A DNA stretch of 64,000 nucleotides, taken from Thioclava nitratireducens. GTDB taxonomy: Bacteria; Pseudomonadota; Alphaproteobacteria; Rhodobacterales; Rhodobacteraceae. The stretch is from positions 904,501 to 968,500 of the forward strand of contig NZ_CP019437.1 of the NCBI RefSeq assembly GCF_001940525.2, written 5' to 3'. Below are positions 1-7,469 of this stretch, piece by piece (the stretch's first letter is position 1; the number at the start of each line of letters is the position of its first letter). Made by a program: the position numbers and the translations under genes. A model generated the notes under the pieces. The model was not told the DNA's origin and searched no databases. It saw nothing but the letters and a program-made list of their open reading frames with translations.

Positions 1-669
1 GTAATCGAGATCCTCGAGAAGCTCGACGACGTTGCGCAGCCTGAAGAGTTCGATCCCGCGCAGTCTCGCGCCAAGGTCACCATCGCCTGCAACTATTACG
101 AGCGCATCCTGATGATCCCGAAGATCGTCTCCGAGCTGCGCAAACAGGCCCCGCATCTCGAGGTCGAGGTGGTGAATGCGTTGGGCGACGGCCATTTGCG
201 CCTTCTGCGCCGGGAAGCCGACGTTCTTGTCGGCCCTTTCGCGCGCAGCGAATCCGGCTTTCATTCGCGCCGCCTTTATACCGAAGAGTATGCCTGTTTC
301 ATGGACCCGCGGCATCCGATGGCGGGGCGGTCGCTCGATGTCGACAGCTATCTGGCGCTCAACCATGTCTACATCAATTACGGCGGCGGCTGGAAATCGG
401 CCTATGTCAACGAGATCGAAGCAGCGGGCCATTCTCTGCGACCCACGATCACGGTGCCGAGCCCGGCAGGGCTCGCCTCGCTTCTCGGACAGTCCGACCT
501 CGTGGCGACGATGCCAAGTCGATTGGGGCGCACGATGGAGGGGCTGGTTCTCAACGAAAGCCCGTTCCGCGGCCCGTTCGACCTGTCGGTCGTCTGGACC
601 GCCCGCAAGAACGACTCCGCGATGCATCGCTGGCTGCGCGAGGTGATCGTGGAGACCTGCCGCGGCTAG
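1..669 (+). CDS. LysR-type transcriptional regulator, 3' part (5' end outside window)
   Basis: The frame is open from base 1 and gives about 222 residues ending at 669. It matches the effector-binding half of LysR regulators: a conserved RAKVTIACNYYERILMIP start of the periplasmic-binding-like domain, then a READVLVGPF strand and a PSPAGLASLLGQSDLVATMP helix region. The N-terminal winged helix-turn-helix must lie upstream of the window. It is followed after 63 bases by a truncated amidase on the same strand, so it may once have controlled that lost catabolic locus, although LysR genes are more often divergent from their targets. The family assignment is firm; the target is inference. Confidence 0.85.
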   Translation, partial: VIEILEKLDDVAQPEEFDPAQSRAKVTIACNYYERILMIPKIVSELRKQAPHLEVEVVNALGDGHLRLLRREADVLVGPFARSESGFHSRRLYTEEYACFMDPRHPMAGRSLDVDSYLALNHVYINYGGGWKSAYVNEIEAAGHSLRPTITVPSPAGLASLLGQSDLVATMPSRLGRTMEGLVLNESPFRGPFDLSVVWTARKNDSAMHRWLREVIVETCRG

Positions 670-732
670 GCCCGAAGGGCGCGCGCCCGGATCGGTCGGC
701 ACAACCTCAATTTCCACGATGGAGTTACCGAC

Positions 733-1137
733 ATGAACGACACCGCAGAACCCGCTCTCTGGTCCTTGGGGGCCACGCAAATCGCGGCGCTCGTGCGGTC
801 GCGTCAGGTGAGCGCGCGCGAGGTGGCGCAGGCGGGGCTTTCGCGGCTCGAGGCGGTGAACCCTGCGATCAACGCGGTTGTCGAGTGCCGGCCCGAGGAG
901 ACGCTGGCCGCGGCGGAGGCGGTCGATGCCCGCATCGCGCGCGGCGAGGATCCGGGGCCGCTGGCCGGGGTGCCGGTGACGATCAAAGTGATCGTGGACC
1001 AGCGCGGCTATGCGACGACGAACGGGCTGACCTCGCAGAAGGACCTGATCGCGAAGACCGACAACCCGGTGGTCGCGAACCTGCTGGGCGCGGGGGCGGT
1101 CAGCCTCGGGCGCTCCAATACGCCCGCCTTCAGCTGA
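733..1137 (+). pseudogene. amidase signature family enzyme, N-terminal fragment
   Basis: 134 residues resemble the first third of amidase-signature enzymes, normally 400-500 residues. GPLAGVPVTIKV carries the catalytic Lys (K85), and the frame ends right after GRSNTPAFS, the point where the Ser-Ser-Lys core should begin. The cis-Ser and nucleophilic Ser are therefore missing and the product cannot be active. A ribosome site (ATGGAGTTACC) precedes the ATG. Downstream sequence does not continue the family in any frame but switches to minus-strand relics of other genes, so this is a true truncation by rearrangement rather than one frameshift. Confidence 0.8.
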
Positions 1138-1172
1138 GTAGCGCCCCTTGAGAGGATCGCTGCCTTGCATCC

Positions 1173-1331
1173 GCGCCTGATCGGGGTCGTTCGGTCCTCG
1201 ATCTTCATGACCCCGGCGCCGAGCACACCAAGCTGATAGGTCGCGATCTCGGTGCCGGTGACGAAGCGCGCCTTGTCGGAGGCGAGGAAGAGCGCGGCAT
1301 TAGCGGTTATATCGGTAAGGGTATCGACCAA
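1173..1331 (-). pseudogene. fused relics: SDR C-terminus joined to CoA-transferase N-terminus
   Basis: One minus-strand reading frame shows two unrelated family scraps back to back. Residues 5-29 (LTDITANAALFLASD, then ARFVTGTEI) match the C-terminal part of short-chain dehydrogenases, just before the usual VDGG end. This passes directly into ATYQLGVLGAGVMKIED, which matches the N-terminal region of family III CaiB/BaiF CoA-transferases. Neither enzyme is complete (about 250 and 390 residues normally). The join is best read as a deletion scar between two former catabolic genes. The assignments rest on short stretches recognised by eye. Confidence 0.55.
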
Positions 1332-1354
1332 GACCTATCATCGGGTGGGGCTGC

Positions 1355-1558
1355 GCGGAAACTCGGGTGCCGCCAGTCAGAGCCCGAGGTCGTTCGGTTC
1401 GGGTAAAGCTCGACCAGTTCGGCGGCGAAGGGCGCCGGATCCGCGTAAGGCGGATCAAGCTCGGAACTGCGCTCGGAGCCGGAGTCCTTCAGCCAGATAT
1501 GCGCGTTCTCGCCCAGCCGGATCGCCTCTTGGAATGGACCCTGATCAATTCCCGGCAT
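1355..1558 (-). pseudogene. amidohydrolase family 2 (LigI-like), C-terminal fragment
   Basis: About 68 minus-strand codons match the C-terminal part of amidohydrolase_2/2-pyrone-4,6-dicarboxylate-hydrolase-like proteins. The series runs MPGIDQGPFQEAIRL, NAHIWLKDSGSER, PPYADPAPFAAELVE, PNRTTSGSDWRHPS; the last carries the conserved metal-site Asp of the GxDWPHP motif. The TIM-barrel N-terminus with the HxH motif is absent. It lies upstream, in its own orientation, of the SDR/CoA-transferase scar, so a minus-strand aromatic or dicarboxylate catabolic operon probably once existed here. Confidence is limited by fragment length. Confidence 0.6.
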
Positions 1559-1759
1559 CGCGGCGTGCAAGCTTGCGCTTTCGGATAACAATTCGACTTG
1601 CTTACATCTCCCATGAATGGAGAACTGGCCGGCGGCGGATCAACATGGGCGTCGAGGAAGAACTCCCAGGTGCCGATCTTCGCAGCCTCCGTGCCGCAAA
1701 ATATGCCACTGTGAACCACCGGAAGCGTTCACAGGCCAAATGAAAGAGGATGAGTTCAC

Positions 1760-2821
1760 ATGAGCGCCCCGGTTCCGGTCTTCGACGGCCATAACGATTT
1801 CCTTCTGCGCCTGCTGCGCGCCCCGGAGGCCCGCGAGACGACTTGGCTAAGCGATACCGGAGAGGGCCATCTCGACCTGCCGCGGATGCGTGCGGGTGGT
1901 TTCGCGGGCGGGTTCTTCGCGGTCTACATTCCGTCGCCAGTCGCCCATGACGATCCCGATTTGGACGCCATCATGCGAAATCCCCCCTTTTCGCTGCCTT
2001 TGCCGAAGGAGATTCCGCTCGAGGACGCACTGCCCGTTGCGATGAAGATGGTCGGCCACCTCATGTGGATGGAGCGGGAGGGGAGCCTGAAAATCTGCCG
2101 TTCTGTCGCCGATATCCGCAACGCGATGGCCGCAAAGAAGATCGTCGCGATCCTGCATTTCGAAGGCGCGGAGGCGATCGGGCCCGATCTCGATCTGCTG
2201 CATGTCTGGCACGCGATGGGGCTGCGCTCGCTTGGCCCGGTCTGGTCGCGCCCGACCGCCTTCGGCAACGGTGTGCCCTTTGCGTTTCCGTCCTCGCCCG
2301 ATACCGGGGACGGGCTGACCGAGGCGGGCAAACGGCTGGTGACGGAATGCAACCGGCTGAAGATCATGATCGACCTGAGCCATCTGAACGAGAAAGGCTT
2401 CGACGATGTCGCAGCGCTTTCCGATGCGCCCCTGGTCGCGACCCATTCCAATGCGCATGCGATCTGTCCCTCGTCGCGCAACCTTACGGACCGACAGCTT
2501 GCCATGATCCGCGAGAGCGACGGCATTGTCGGCCTCAACTACGCGCTGGGGTTTCTGCGCGAAGACGGCAAGGGTGAGCCTTTCGCGGGGTTCGACCCGA
2601 TGCTGCGCCATCTCGATCACCTGATCGAGACCTTGGGCGAGAGCCGCGTCGGGCTCGGTTCGGATTTCGACGGAGCGGCGATTCCGCCCGATCTGGGCGA
2701 TGCGGAAGGGCTGCCGCGCTTGATCGAAGCGATGCGCGCGCATGGCTATGACGCGCCGCTGATCGAGAGGCTCGCCCATGGCAACTGGCTGGCGCTGCTC
2801 GAGAGAACCTGGGGCGGCTGA
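1760..2821 (+). CDS. membrane dipeptidase (renal dipeptidase family, peptidase M19)
   Basis: 353 residues, full length for the family. The product should be a zinc-dependent dipeptidase or related amidohydrolase-fold enzyme cleaving dipeptides, often with a D-residue. Visible M19 marks are FDGHNDFLLRL near the N-terminus (metal-binding H11 and D13), ILHFEGAEAIG with the bridging Glu, MIDLSHLNEKGF, VATHSNAHAICPSSRNLTD with the second-shell His and Arg, and VGLGSDFDGA near residue 295. There is no signal peptide, so it should be cytosolic. The ATG at 1760 has a good ribosome site. Its neighbours upstream are broken catabolic genes, so its context is uninformative. Confidence 0.9.
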   Translation: MSAPVPVFDGHNDFLLRLLRAPEARETTWLSDTGEGHLDLPRMRAGGFAGGFFAVYIPSPVAHDDPDLDAIMRNPPFSLPLPKEIPLEDALPVAMKMVGHLMWMEREGSLKICRSVADIRNAMAAKKIVAILHFEGAEAIGPDLDLLHVWHAMGLRSLGPVWSRPTAFGNGVPFAFPSSPDTGDGLTEAGKRLVTECNRLKIMIDLSHLNEKGFDDVAALSDAPLVATHSNAHAICPSSRNLTDRQLAMIRESDGIVGLNYALGFLREDGKGEPFAGFDPMLRHLDHLIETLGESRVGLGSDFDGAAIPPDLGDAEGLPRLIEAMRAHGYDAPLIERLAHGNWLALLERTWGG

Positions 2822-2965
2822 GAGCTGACTTTATCCACGCGTGGAAATTTCGGCAGACGAGAACCGACATTAGAGAACAATACGGAGAAAGCCGCTACCG
2901 GGCGGAAAGCGGGCTTTCGCTTCGCCACAGGTGAACGACTTCTCTGCAGAAAGCAGTGTTTCCCG

Positions 2966-3508
2966 CTAAAGGATGCTTTTCGCAAAACGATCGAATTTGC
3001 TGTTTTCTCGATAAAGCGCCCGGACGACGATTGCCGCCACGATTCCGGTGGCGGCGCCTCCCAGAACGTCGGTGACGTAGTGGGTGCCGACGTAAATGCG
3101 CGACAGACAGATGAGGAAAGCCATCGCGAAGAATGCCAGCGCCCGCCGCGGAAGCCTCTGAAGCGCAAATGCCATGGCGACTGACATCGAGGCCGTGGCG
3201 TGGTCGGACGGAAACGACCAGTCGGCGCTCTTGGCGATAAGAAGGTTGGAGACACCGGCGTCATATGGGCGCACTCGGTGGAGGAAGAGCAGGATGCCCT
3301 GATTGATCGCAAGGCCCAAAAGGAAAGCAAGCCCGGCGCAGATCGCTACGTGACGCAGGTGCTGTCGGTTTTCCCGGCTCCACCATTGCAGGACGACCAC
3401 AAGCACGATGAACGGCACACCCGCTTGAGTGATTGCGATCATTGCTTGATCGACAAAGGCGTTGTGGCCCGCGAAGGAATTGATCCAGTGAGTAATCGCT
3501 GCGTCCAT
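2966..3508 (-). CDS. PAP2-family phosphatase, undecaprenyl-diphosphatase (BcrC)-like
   Basis: 180-residue membrane protein with about five hydrophobic segments and the PAP2 signature in order: HRVRPYD, SFPSDHATAS (catalytic His) and SRIYVGTHYVTDVLGG. Length and motif order fit BcrC-type phosphatases that recycle undecaprenyl pyrophosphate outside the membrane. As in BcrC, the Lys that opens the classical KX6RP motif is not seen. It stands alone on the minus strand; the gene upstream is divergent. A role in lipid-carrier recycling for the window's polysaccharide locus is possible but is inference. A general phosphatidate or lipid phosphatase is the alternative. Confidence 0.85.
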   Translation of the reverse strand: MDAAITHWINSFAGHNAFVDQAMIAITQAGVPFIVLVVVLQWWSRENRQHLRHVAICAGLAFLLGLAINQGILLFLHRVRPYDAGVSNLLIAKSADWSFPSDHATASMSVAMAFALQRLPRRALAFFAMAFLICLSRIYVGTHYVTDVLGGAATGIVAAIVVRALYRENSKFDRFAKSIL

Positions 3509-3602
3509 TGCGTGCCTTTCATCGAAAAGGTCAGGTCGCGGGTCCGCAAGTCCGTGACGCCGCGTTCATCAAGCATTCAGGCTTAGTGCCACGCTCTGAG
3601 GA

Positions 3603-3881
3603 TTGCACGCGCTGACCGAGATGGCTGGCGAACTTGTGTTCTACCTTGTCTCGGGGACGGCCAACCTCAATTGGGTCGAAATGCTGGCCCGAGAAGAGAT
3701 CAAGGAAGCGCCGTGGGTGTCAACGCACCTCCTCGGGCTGATCTTGCTGACGGTGGTTAACCTCATCACGATCGTCCTCCTCTGGCACGAAGGGCGGCGG
3801 CTGAGGACGTATGGCTGTGGACCGAACCTCCGAGGTGGGCGGGACCGCAGCAGCAACCGGCCGTCAGTTGCGGCTGAATGA
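3603..3881 (+). CDS. hypothetical small membrane protein
   Basis: 92 codons from a TTG; an ATG at 3621 is the likelier start (86 residues). One clear transmembrane segment is visible (residues ~43-62, HLLGLILLTVVNLITIVLLW) followed by a positively charged tail rich in Gly and Arg. No family is recognised. It is divergent from the PAP2 gene, 95 bases away. The C-terminal 25 residues look like random GC-rich translation, so the frame may be decayed or not real. Confidence 0.3.
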   Translation: MHALTEMAGELVFYLVSGTANLNWVEMLAREEIKEAPWVSTHLLGLILLTVVNLITIVLLWHEGRRLRTYGCGPNLRGGRDRSSNRPSVAAE

Positions 3882-4087
3882 AGCTCCGGCATCAGGCTGG
3901 TCTCCGTCGGGCTGCGCAGGAGTCTCGGAGGGCGAGCCCCGGACGCCAAACGGGGCCGTTTCATTGCCAAACGCGATTTTTTGATCCAGCATGGAAACCT
4001 TAATGTCTTGAAACAATTTATATCAGGCGACGTCGGCCTTGGCCGGCCCACCTGAATTGGCGTTGGATCTGCGGGTTAGGGGGTAAA

Positions 4088-5530
4088 GTGGTTGATCAAG
4101 ACGGCAGAGTGTCCACGGGGGTTGTCGGCCTCGACGAAGTTCTGAGGGGAGGCTACCCCGCTGGGCGGATCATGCTCGTCGAGGGGGCTCCCGGCACCGG
4201 CAAGACCACCCTTGCGCTACATTTCCTTGCCCAAGGGATTGCCGACGGGAAGCGCGCGCTCTTTATCAGCGTGGCGCAATCCCGGCCTGAAATCGAGATG
4301 ATCGCGAAGTCCCACGGGTTCGATCTGTCCGGCGTCAAGGTCTACACGCCCGAACTCGGCGGAGGCGAGCGGAGCATCTCGGTCGAGAGCGACGAGGTCG
4401 ATCTTGTCGAATTGATGGAGGGGGTGCGCGGCGAACTTGAAAACTCCGACCCCGAAATTGTCGTGTTCGACTCCCTGCTGGAGTTGCGAATGCTTTCCTC
4501 GACCGATTCAGCTTACCGGCGCGAGCTTCTCACGCTCCGCAGCGACTTGCGCGAGCGCGGTTGCACGGCGTTGCTGATTGACCATCTCGATCATCCGGAT
4601 GGGGAACGTCACGCCGAGGGCGTGGTCCACGGCGTCATCAAACTCGACAGCACGACGCCGCCCATCGGGATCACGCAGCGGCGGCTGACAATCGTCAAGC
4701 TGCGCGGCGCCCCGTTCCGGGAGGGATGGCATGATTTCCGCATTAACACTGGCGGGCTCGAGGTTTTCCCGCGTGTCATCCCGCATGAGGCGCAACCTGC
4801 CACCCTTGAGGACCGGCTTGAGCCGCCGCACGAACCGCTCGCTCAGCTTCTGGGCGGCGGGCTGGAATTCGGCACCACCACGCTGATCTCGGGCCAGTCC
4901 GGCACCGGCAAGTCGACCATCGCTACCCTGTTGGCGCGCGCGGCATCCGAGCGTGGACTGCTTGCGGCCATGTTCCTTTTCGAGGAGCGCCCCGAAGTGC
5001 TGCGCAACCGCTCCGCAGGCGTCGGGCTTGAGGTGGAGGGTTACGAGGACACCGACCACCTCAGGTTACGCCACTTCGATCCCGCCGAGGTCTCACCGGG
5101 CGAGTTCGCCAATGCGGTGCTGAGCGCTGTGGATGACGGCGCCCGCGTCGTGGTCATCGATAGTCTCAGCGGTTACCTCGAGGCACTGCCGGAGCGCAGC
5201 CATGTGATGACGCATATGCAGGCGCTGCTGCAGCATCTTACCCGCCGTGAAGTTCTGGTCATCATCACCATGACCCAGCACGGCCTCTTGGGCGAGCCGC
5301 CTAGGACGACCATCGATGCCAGTTTTCTCGCCGATTCCATTATCCTTCTGCGCCAATACGAGGCGCACTCGGAAATCCGACGGTCCATCGCCGTGCTCAA
5401 GAAACGTCACAGCGAACACCGGCGCAATATCGAACAGCTGATCATCCGGTCCGGCGCTGTGGAAATCATTCCCCTTTCCGAGGAAGCCGAGCAGCGTGCC
5501 AGAGATGCATCCGATCTCAGCGCAGAGTGA
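4088..5530 (+). CDS. KaiC-like double RecA-domain ATPase
   Basis: 480 residues with two tandem KaiC/RecA ATPase domains. The first has Walker A GAPGTGKTT (33-41) and Walker B IVVFDS (~124-129). The second has Walker A GQSGTGKST (269-277), a tandem Glu pair FLFEERPE (E299-E300) and Walker B VVVIDSL (354-360). The first domain lacks the Glu pair (SVAQSRPEIE), so its ATPase may be weak. By eye, the autophosphorylation site of cyanobacterial KaiC (Ser431-Thr432) aligns with S412-F413, leaving only the Ser. A GTG start at 4088 has the strong site TTAGGGGG. No kaiA or kaiB is nearby. The kinase gene follows after 4 bases, so the two products probably work together in signalling or timing. Confidence 0.9.
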   Translation: MVDQDGRVSTGVVGLDEVLRGGYPAGRIMLVEGAPGTGKTTLALHFLAQGIADGKRALFISVAQSRPEIEMIAKSHGFDLSGVKVYTPELGGGERSISVESDEVDLVELMEGVRGELENSDPEIVVFDSLLELRMLSSTDSAYRRELLTLRSDLRERGCTALLIDHLDHPDGERHAEGVVHGVIKLDSTTPPIGITQRRLTIVKLRGAPFREGWHDFRINTGGLEVFPRVIPHEAQPATLEDRLEPPHEPLAQLLGGGLEFGTTTLISGQSGTGKSTIATLLARAASERGLLAAMFLFEERPEVLRNRSAGVGLEVEGYEDTDHLRLRHFDPAEVSPGEFANAVLSAVDDGARVVVIDSLSGYLEALPERSHVMTHMQALLQHLTRREVLVIITMTQHGLLGEPPRTTIDASFLADSIILLRQYEAHSEIRRSIAVLKKRHSEHRRNIEQLIIRSGAVEIIPLSEEAEQRARDASDLSAE

Positions 5531-5534
5531 AGCG

Positions 5535-6614
5535 ATGTCCGAGCCCTGTTCCGAGATGCCGCCGGTCCTGATCCTCGCGCCGCTCAAGGACGACGCCCGA
5601 GCCTTGGCGCGGGTTGTCGAGCGGTGCGGCTTTACCGCCCGGACCTGCATCACCGCGCGCGCCTTCGCCGCCGCCTTAAATGCGCAGGGCCCTGATGGCG
5701 TTCTTTTTGTCGTCATTAGCCAGGAGGGCGCGGGCCGTGAGACCGGTGAGGCTCTGAACGCCACTTTCGCGGCCGAACCCGCGTGGGCGCGGCTGCCGTC
5801 GGTGTTTCTTCTCAGTCAGATCAGCCGCCTTCCGCCCGCGATTCAGATCATCAACCGCAAGGAAAACGCGCCTCCGCCGATACTTCTCGAGCGCCCGGTC
5901 AAGGCCGCCGTGTTGCAAAGCGTATTCGAAGCTCAGGCCGAAGCGCGTCAGCGGCAGTTCGAGACCCGCGACCTGATCGATCGGCTTTATCAGGAAGAGG
6001 AACGGGGCCGCTTTCTGCTCAGCGAGCTACGCCACCGAACGCGTAACAGCCTGTCGGTTCTGCAGTCGCTATTCTCGATGACGGTGCGCCGCGCCGCCGA
6101 TCTCGAAAGTTTCTCTAAGACCTTTTCGGGTCGGCTCCGCGCGCTCACCGATGCGCATGTCAAACTCGCGCAGGAAGGGACCACGGCCCGTCCGCTCGAT
6201 GCCTTGGTCAGAGATCACGTGACGCCCTACACCAGCGCTGCCGGACAACTCGTGACCGAGGGGCCTCCGGTGCTCGTGGCTGAAAAGCCCTCCTTCGACC
6301 TTGCGCTGGTGATCCATGAACTGGCCACCAATGCGGCTAAATACGGTGCGCTCTCGATTCCCGACGGCTGGGTCGCGGTGCGCTGGCGCGTGGTTCCGGA
6401 CAGCGGAGCGCTCGCGTTCTCCTGGGAGGAGCGCGATGGTCCGCCGGTCGAGCCGCCCTCGCGTCAGGGGCTCGGCACCCAGGTCATCGAAAATTTCCTG
6501 CGCGGTGAGGCAGAGACCGAACTGCGTCACGATCCCGACGGGGTCACTTGGCATGCCAAACTCAGCCCCCGCCACTTCACGCTTTTGAGCGAAACCGTTC
6601 GGGTTGACGACTAG
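5535..6614 (+). CDS. sensor histidine kinase, HWE/HisKA_2 type, with degenerate receiver domain
   Basis: 359 residues from the ATG 4 bases after the KaiC-like gene; an upstream GTG at 5496 and ATG at 5505 would overlap it. Residues 10-130 look like a receiver fold, but the phospho-acceptor Asp is not seen (GVLFVVISQEG). After a coiled-coil linker comes the H-box ELRHRTRNSLSVLQSL with H167, typical of HisKA_2/HWE kinases. The ATPase N-box is LVIHELATNAAKYGALS, and a short G-box QGLGTQVIE follows. No transmembrane segment is visible, so it is soluble. In other proteobacteria KaiC-like proteins are often coupled to such kinases; here it probably reads KaiC state. The cognate response regulator is not in the window. 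Confidence 0.88.
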   Translation: MSEPCSEMPPVLILAPLKDDARALARVVERCGFTARTCITARAFAAALNAQGPDGVLFVVISQEGAGRETGEALNATFAAEPAWARLPSVFLLSQISRLPPAIQIINRKENAPPPILLERPVKAAVLQSVFEAQAEARQRQFETRDLIDRLYQEEERGRFLLSELRHRTRNSLSVLQSLFSMTVRRAADLESFSKTFSGRLRALTDAHVKLAQEGTTARPLDALVRDHVTPYTSAAGQLVTEGPPVLVAEKPSFDLALVIHELATNAAKYGALSIPDGWVAVRWRVVPDSGALAFSWEERDGPPVEPPSRQGLGTQVIENFLRGEAETELRHDPDGVTWHAKLSPRHFTLLSETVRVDD

Positions 6615-6857
6615 GGAGAGCGCCCGTTGTCCTTTCGACGGCCTTGCCCCCGTTCGCACCTCGTAACGACCGCATCCGGCGATCGCACGGTCGAGACGCC
6701 AAGGTCGGGAGGGTGACGAGGTAGGCGTGTTGGACTGGGAGACCCACCATACAAACCTCTGAAGCCGTCGAAATCTGATCTACCATGCCGCTACGACGGT
6801 CAGGTCGGCGCTTGCGTGCGGTCGGAGGCCACTCGCGTCACCCCTGTGCAGCGGGGC

Positions 6858-7346
6858 TCACTCGATAGCGGCCGCTCCATTCCCAGTATCGCGCGCGTTT
6901 TCGAATGCGCAGAAGATTTTTTGGAGATAGGCGATCGTATCCCCGGTGGCAACCGCGAGGTCCGGGGCGGCATCCGCTGAAATCGATAGTTTCCCGCCGT
7001 CGCTCCGATGCACCCACCCCTTCCTCTGCAAGACGAGAACTTTTCGGCGCACGGTTTCTCTTGGGATGCCGCTGTAATCCGCGATAGACTGGATGTTGAT
7101 TGCATATTGAGATCGCCGATCCTCAGCGCGCGTCGCGAGATCTTCCAAAGACACGAGTTGCGGATTCCAGTTCTCGGGCCGGGTCCGCTCTCCGATGACC
7201 GCCAGCACGAGGAGCAGATCGAGATCGCCATCGAAACGTGCGCGAAACTGCGTCAGAAGACGTGTGAAGGCTGAGACATGCACCGGCCAGATTTCCCCGA
7301 AATTCTCCCGAATGAAATCGCGTTCCTTGCGTGATCCGGTCTGCAT
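6858..7346 (-). CDS. small helix-turn-helix transcriptional regulator (winged, Crp/MarR-like)
   Basis: 162 residues from the ATG at 7346 (AGGA 8 bases upstream). The central part SIADYSGIPRETVRRKVLVL reads as a helix-turn-helix resembling the Crp C-terminal domain, followed by a wing (KGWVHRSDGGKLSIS). The N-terminal ~90 residues are helical with no cyclic-nucleotide-binding fold. A longer open frame upstream exists but is antisense to the porin. It is divergent from the outer-membrane protein gene across ~120 bases that hold an inverted repeat, so it probably controls that gene and/or itself. Confidence 0.7.
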   Translation of the reverse strand: MQTGSRKERDFIRENFGEIWPVHVSAFTRLLTQFRARFDGDLDLLLVLAVIGERTRPENWNPQLVSLEDLATRAEDRRSQYAINIQSIADYSGIPRETVRRKVLVLQRKGWVHRSDGGKLSISADAAPDLAVATGDTIAYLQKIFCAFENARDTGNGAAAIE

Positions 7347-7408
7347 CTGCGCATCCTCATCGCTGCCTCGCCCATTTTGGGCGCTGTTCCCCTTGAAGGA
7401 TAACGCGA

Positions 7409-7422
7409 TCACGGTAGCGTGA
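7409..7422. promoter_or_regulatory. inverted repeat between divergent regulator and porin, possible operator
   Basis: TCACG-GTAG-CGTGA is a perfect 5-bp inverted repeat inside the shared 5' region of the HTH regulator and the outer-membrane protein. A wider pair GATCAC (7407-7412) and GTGATC (7435-7440) surrounds it. The place and symmetry fit a binding site for the divergent regulator, but there is no consensus to compare with. Confidence 0.3.
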
Positions 7423-7469
7423 ATACTGAGCGGTGTGATCTTTGTTCCGCGGGTATGAGTTGGTGCGCA

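Larger units (their letters stand above)
1138..1759. other. gene-free strip of catabolic gene relics
   Basis: No intact gene is visible between the amidase fragment and the dipeptidase. The stretch holds the minus-strand SDR, CoA-transferase and amidohydrolase scraps described separately. Bases 1600-1740 contain only short frames without recognisable family similarity. The promoter and ribosome site (AAAGAGGATGA) of the dipeptidase lie at the right end. Confidence 0.6.

Noticed and set aside
733-1137. Intact small amidase
   Set aside because: It stops before the catalytic Ser pair, so it is a truncated gene and not a short enzyme.
1847-2779. 310-codon minus-strand frame under the M19 dipeptidase
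   Set aside because: Shadow frame of a GC-rich gene; no family similarity, and the plus-strand gene has all M19 motifs.
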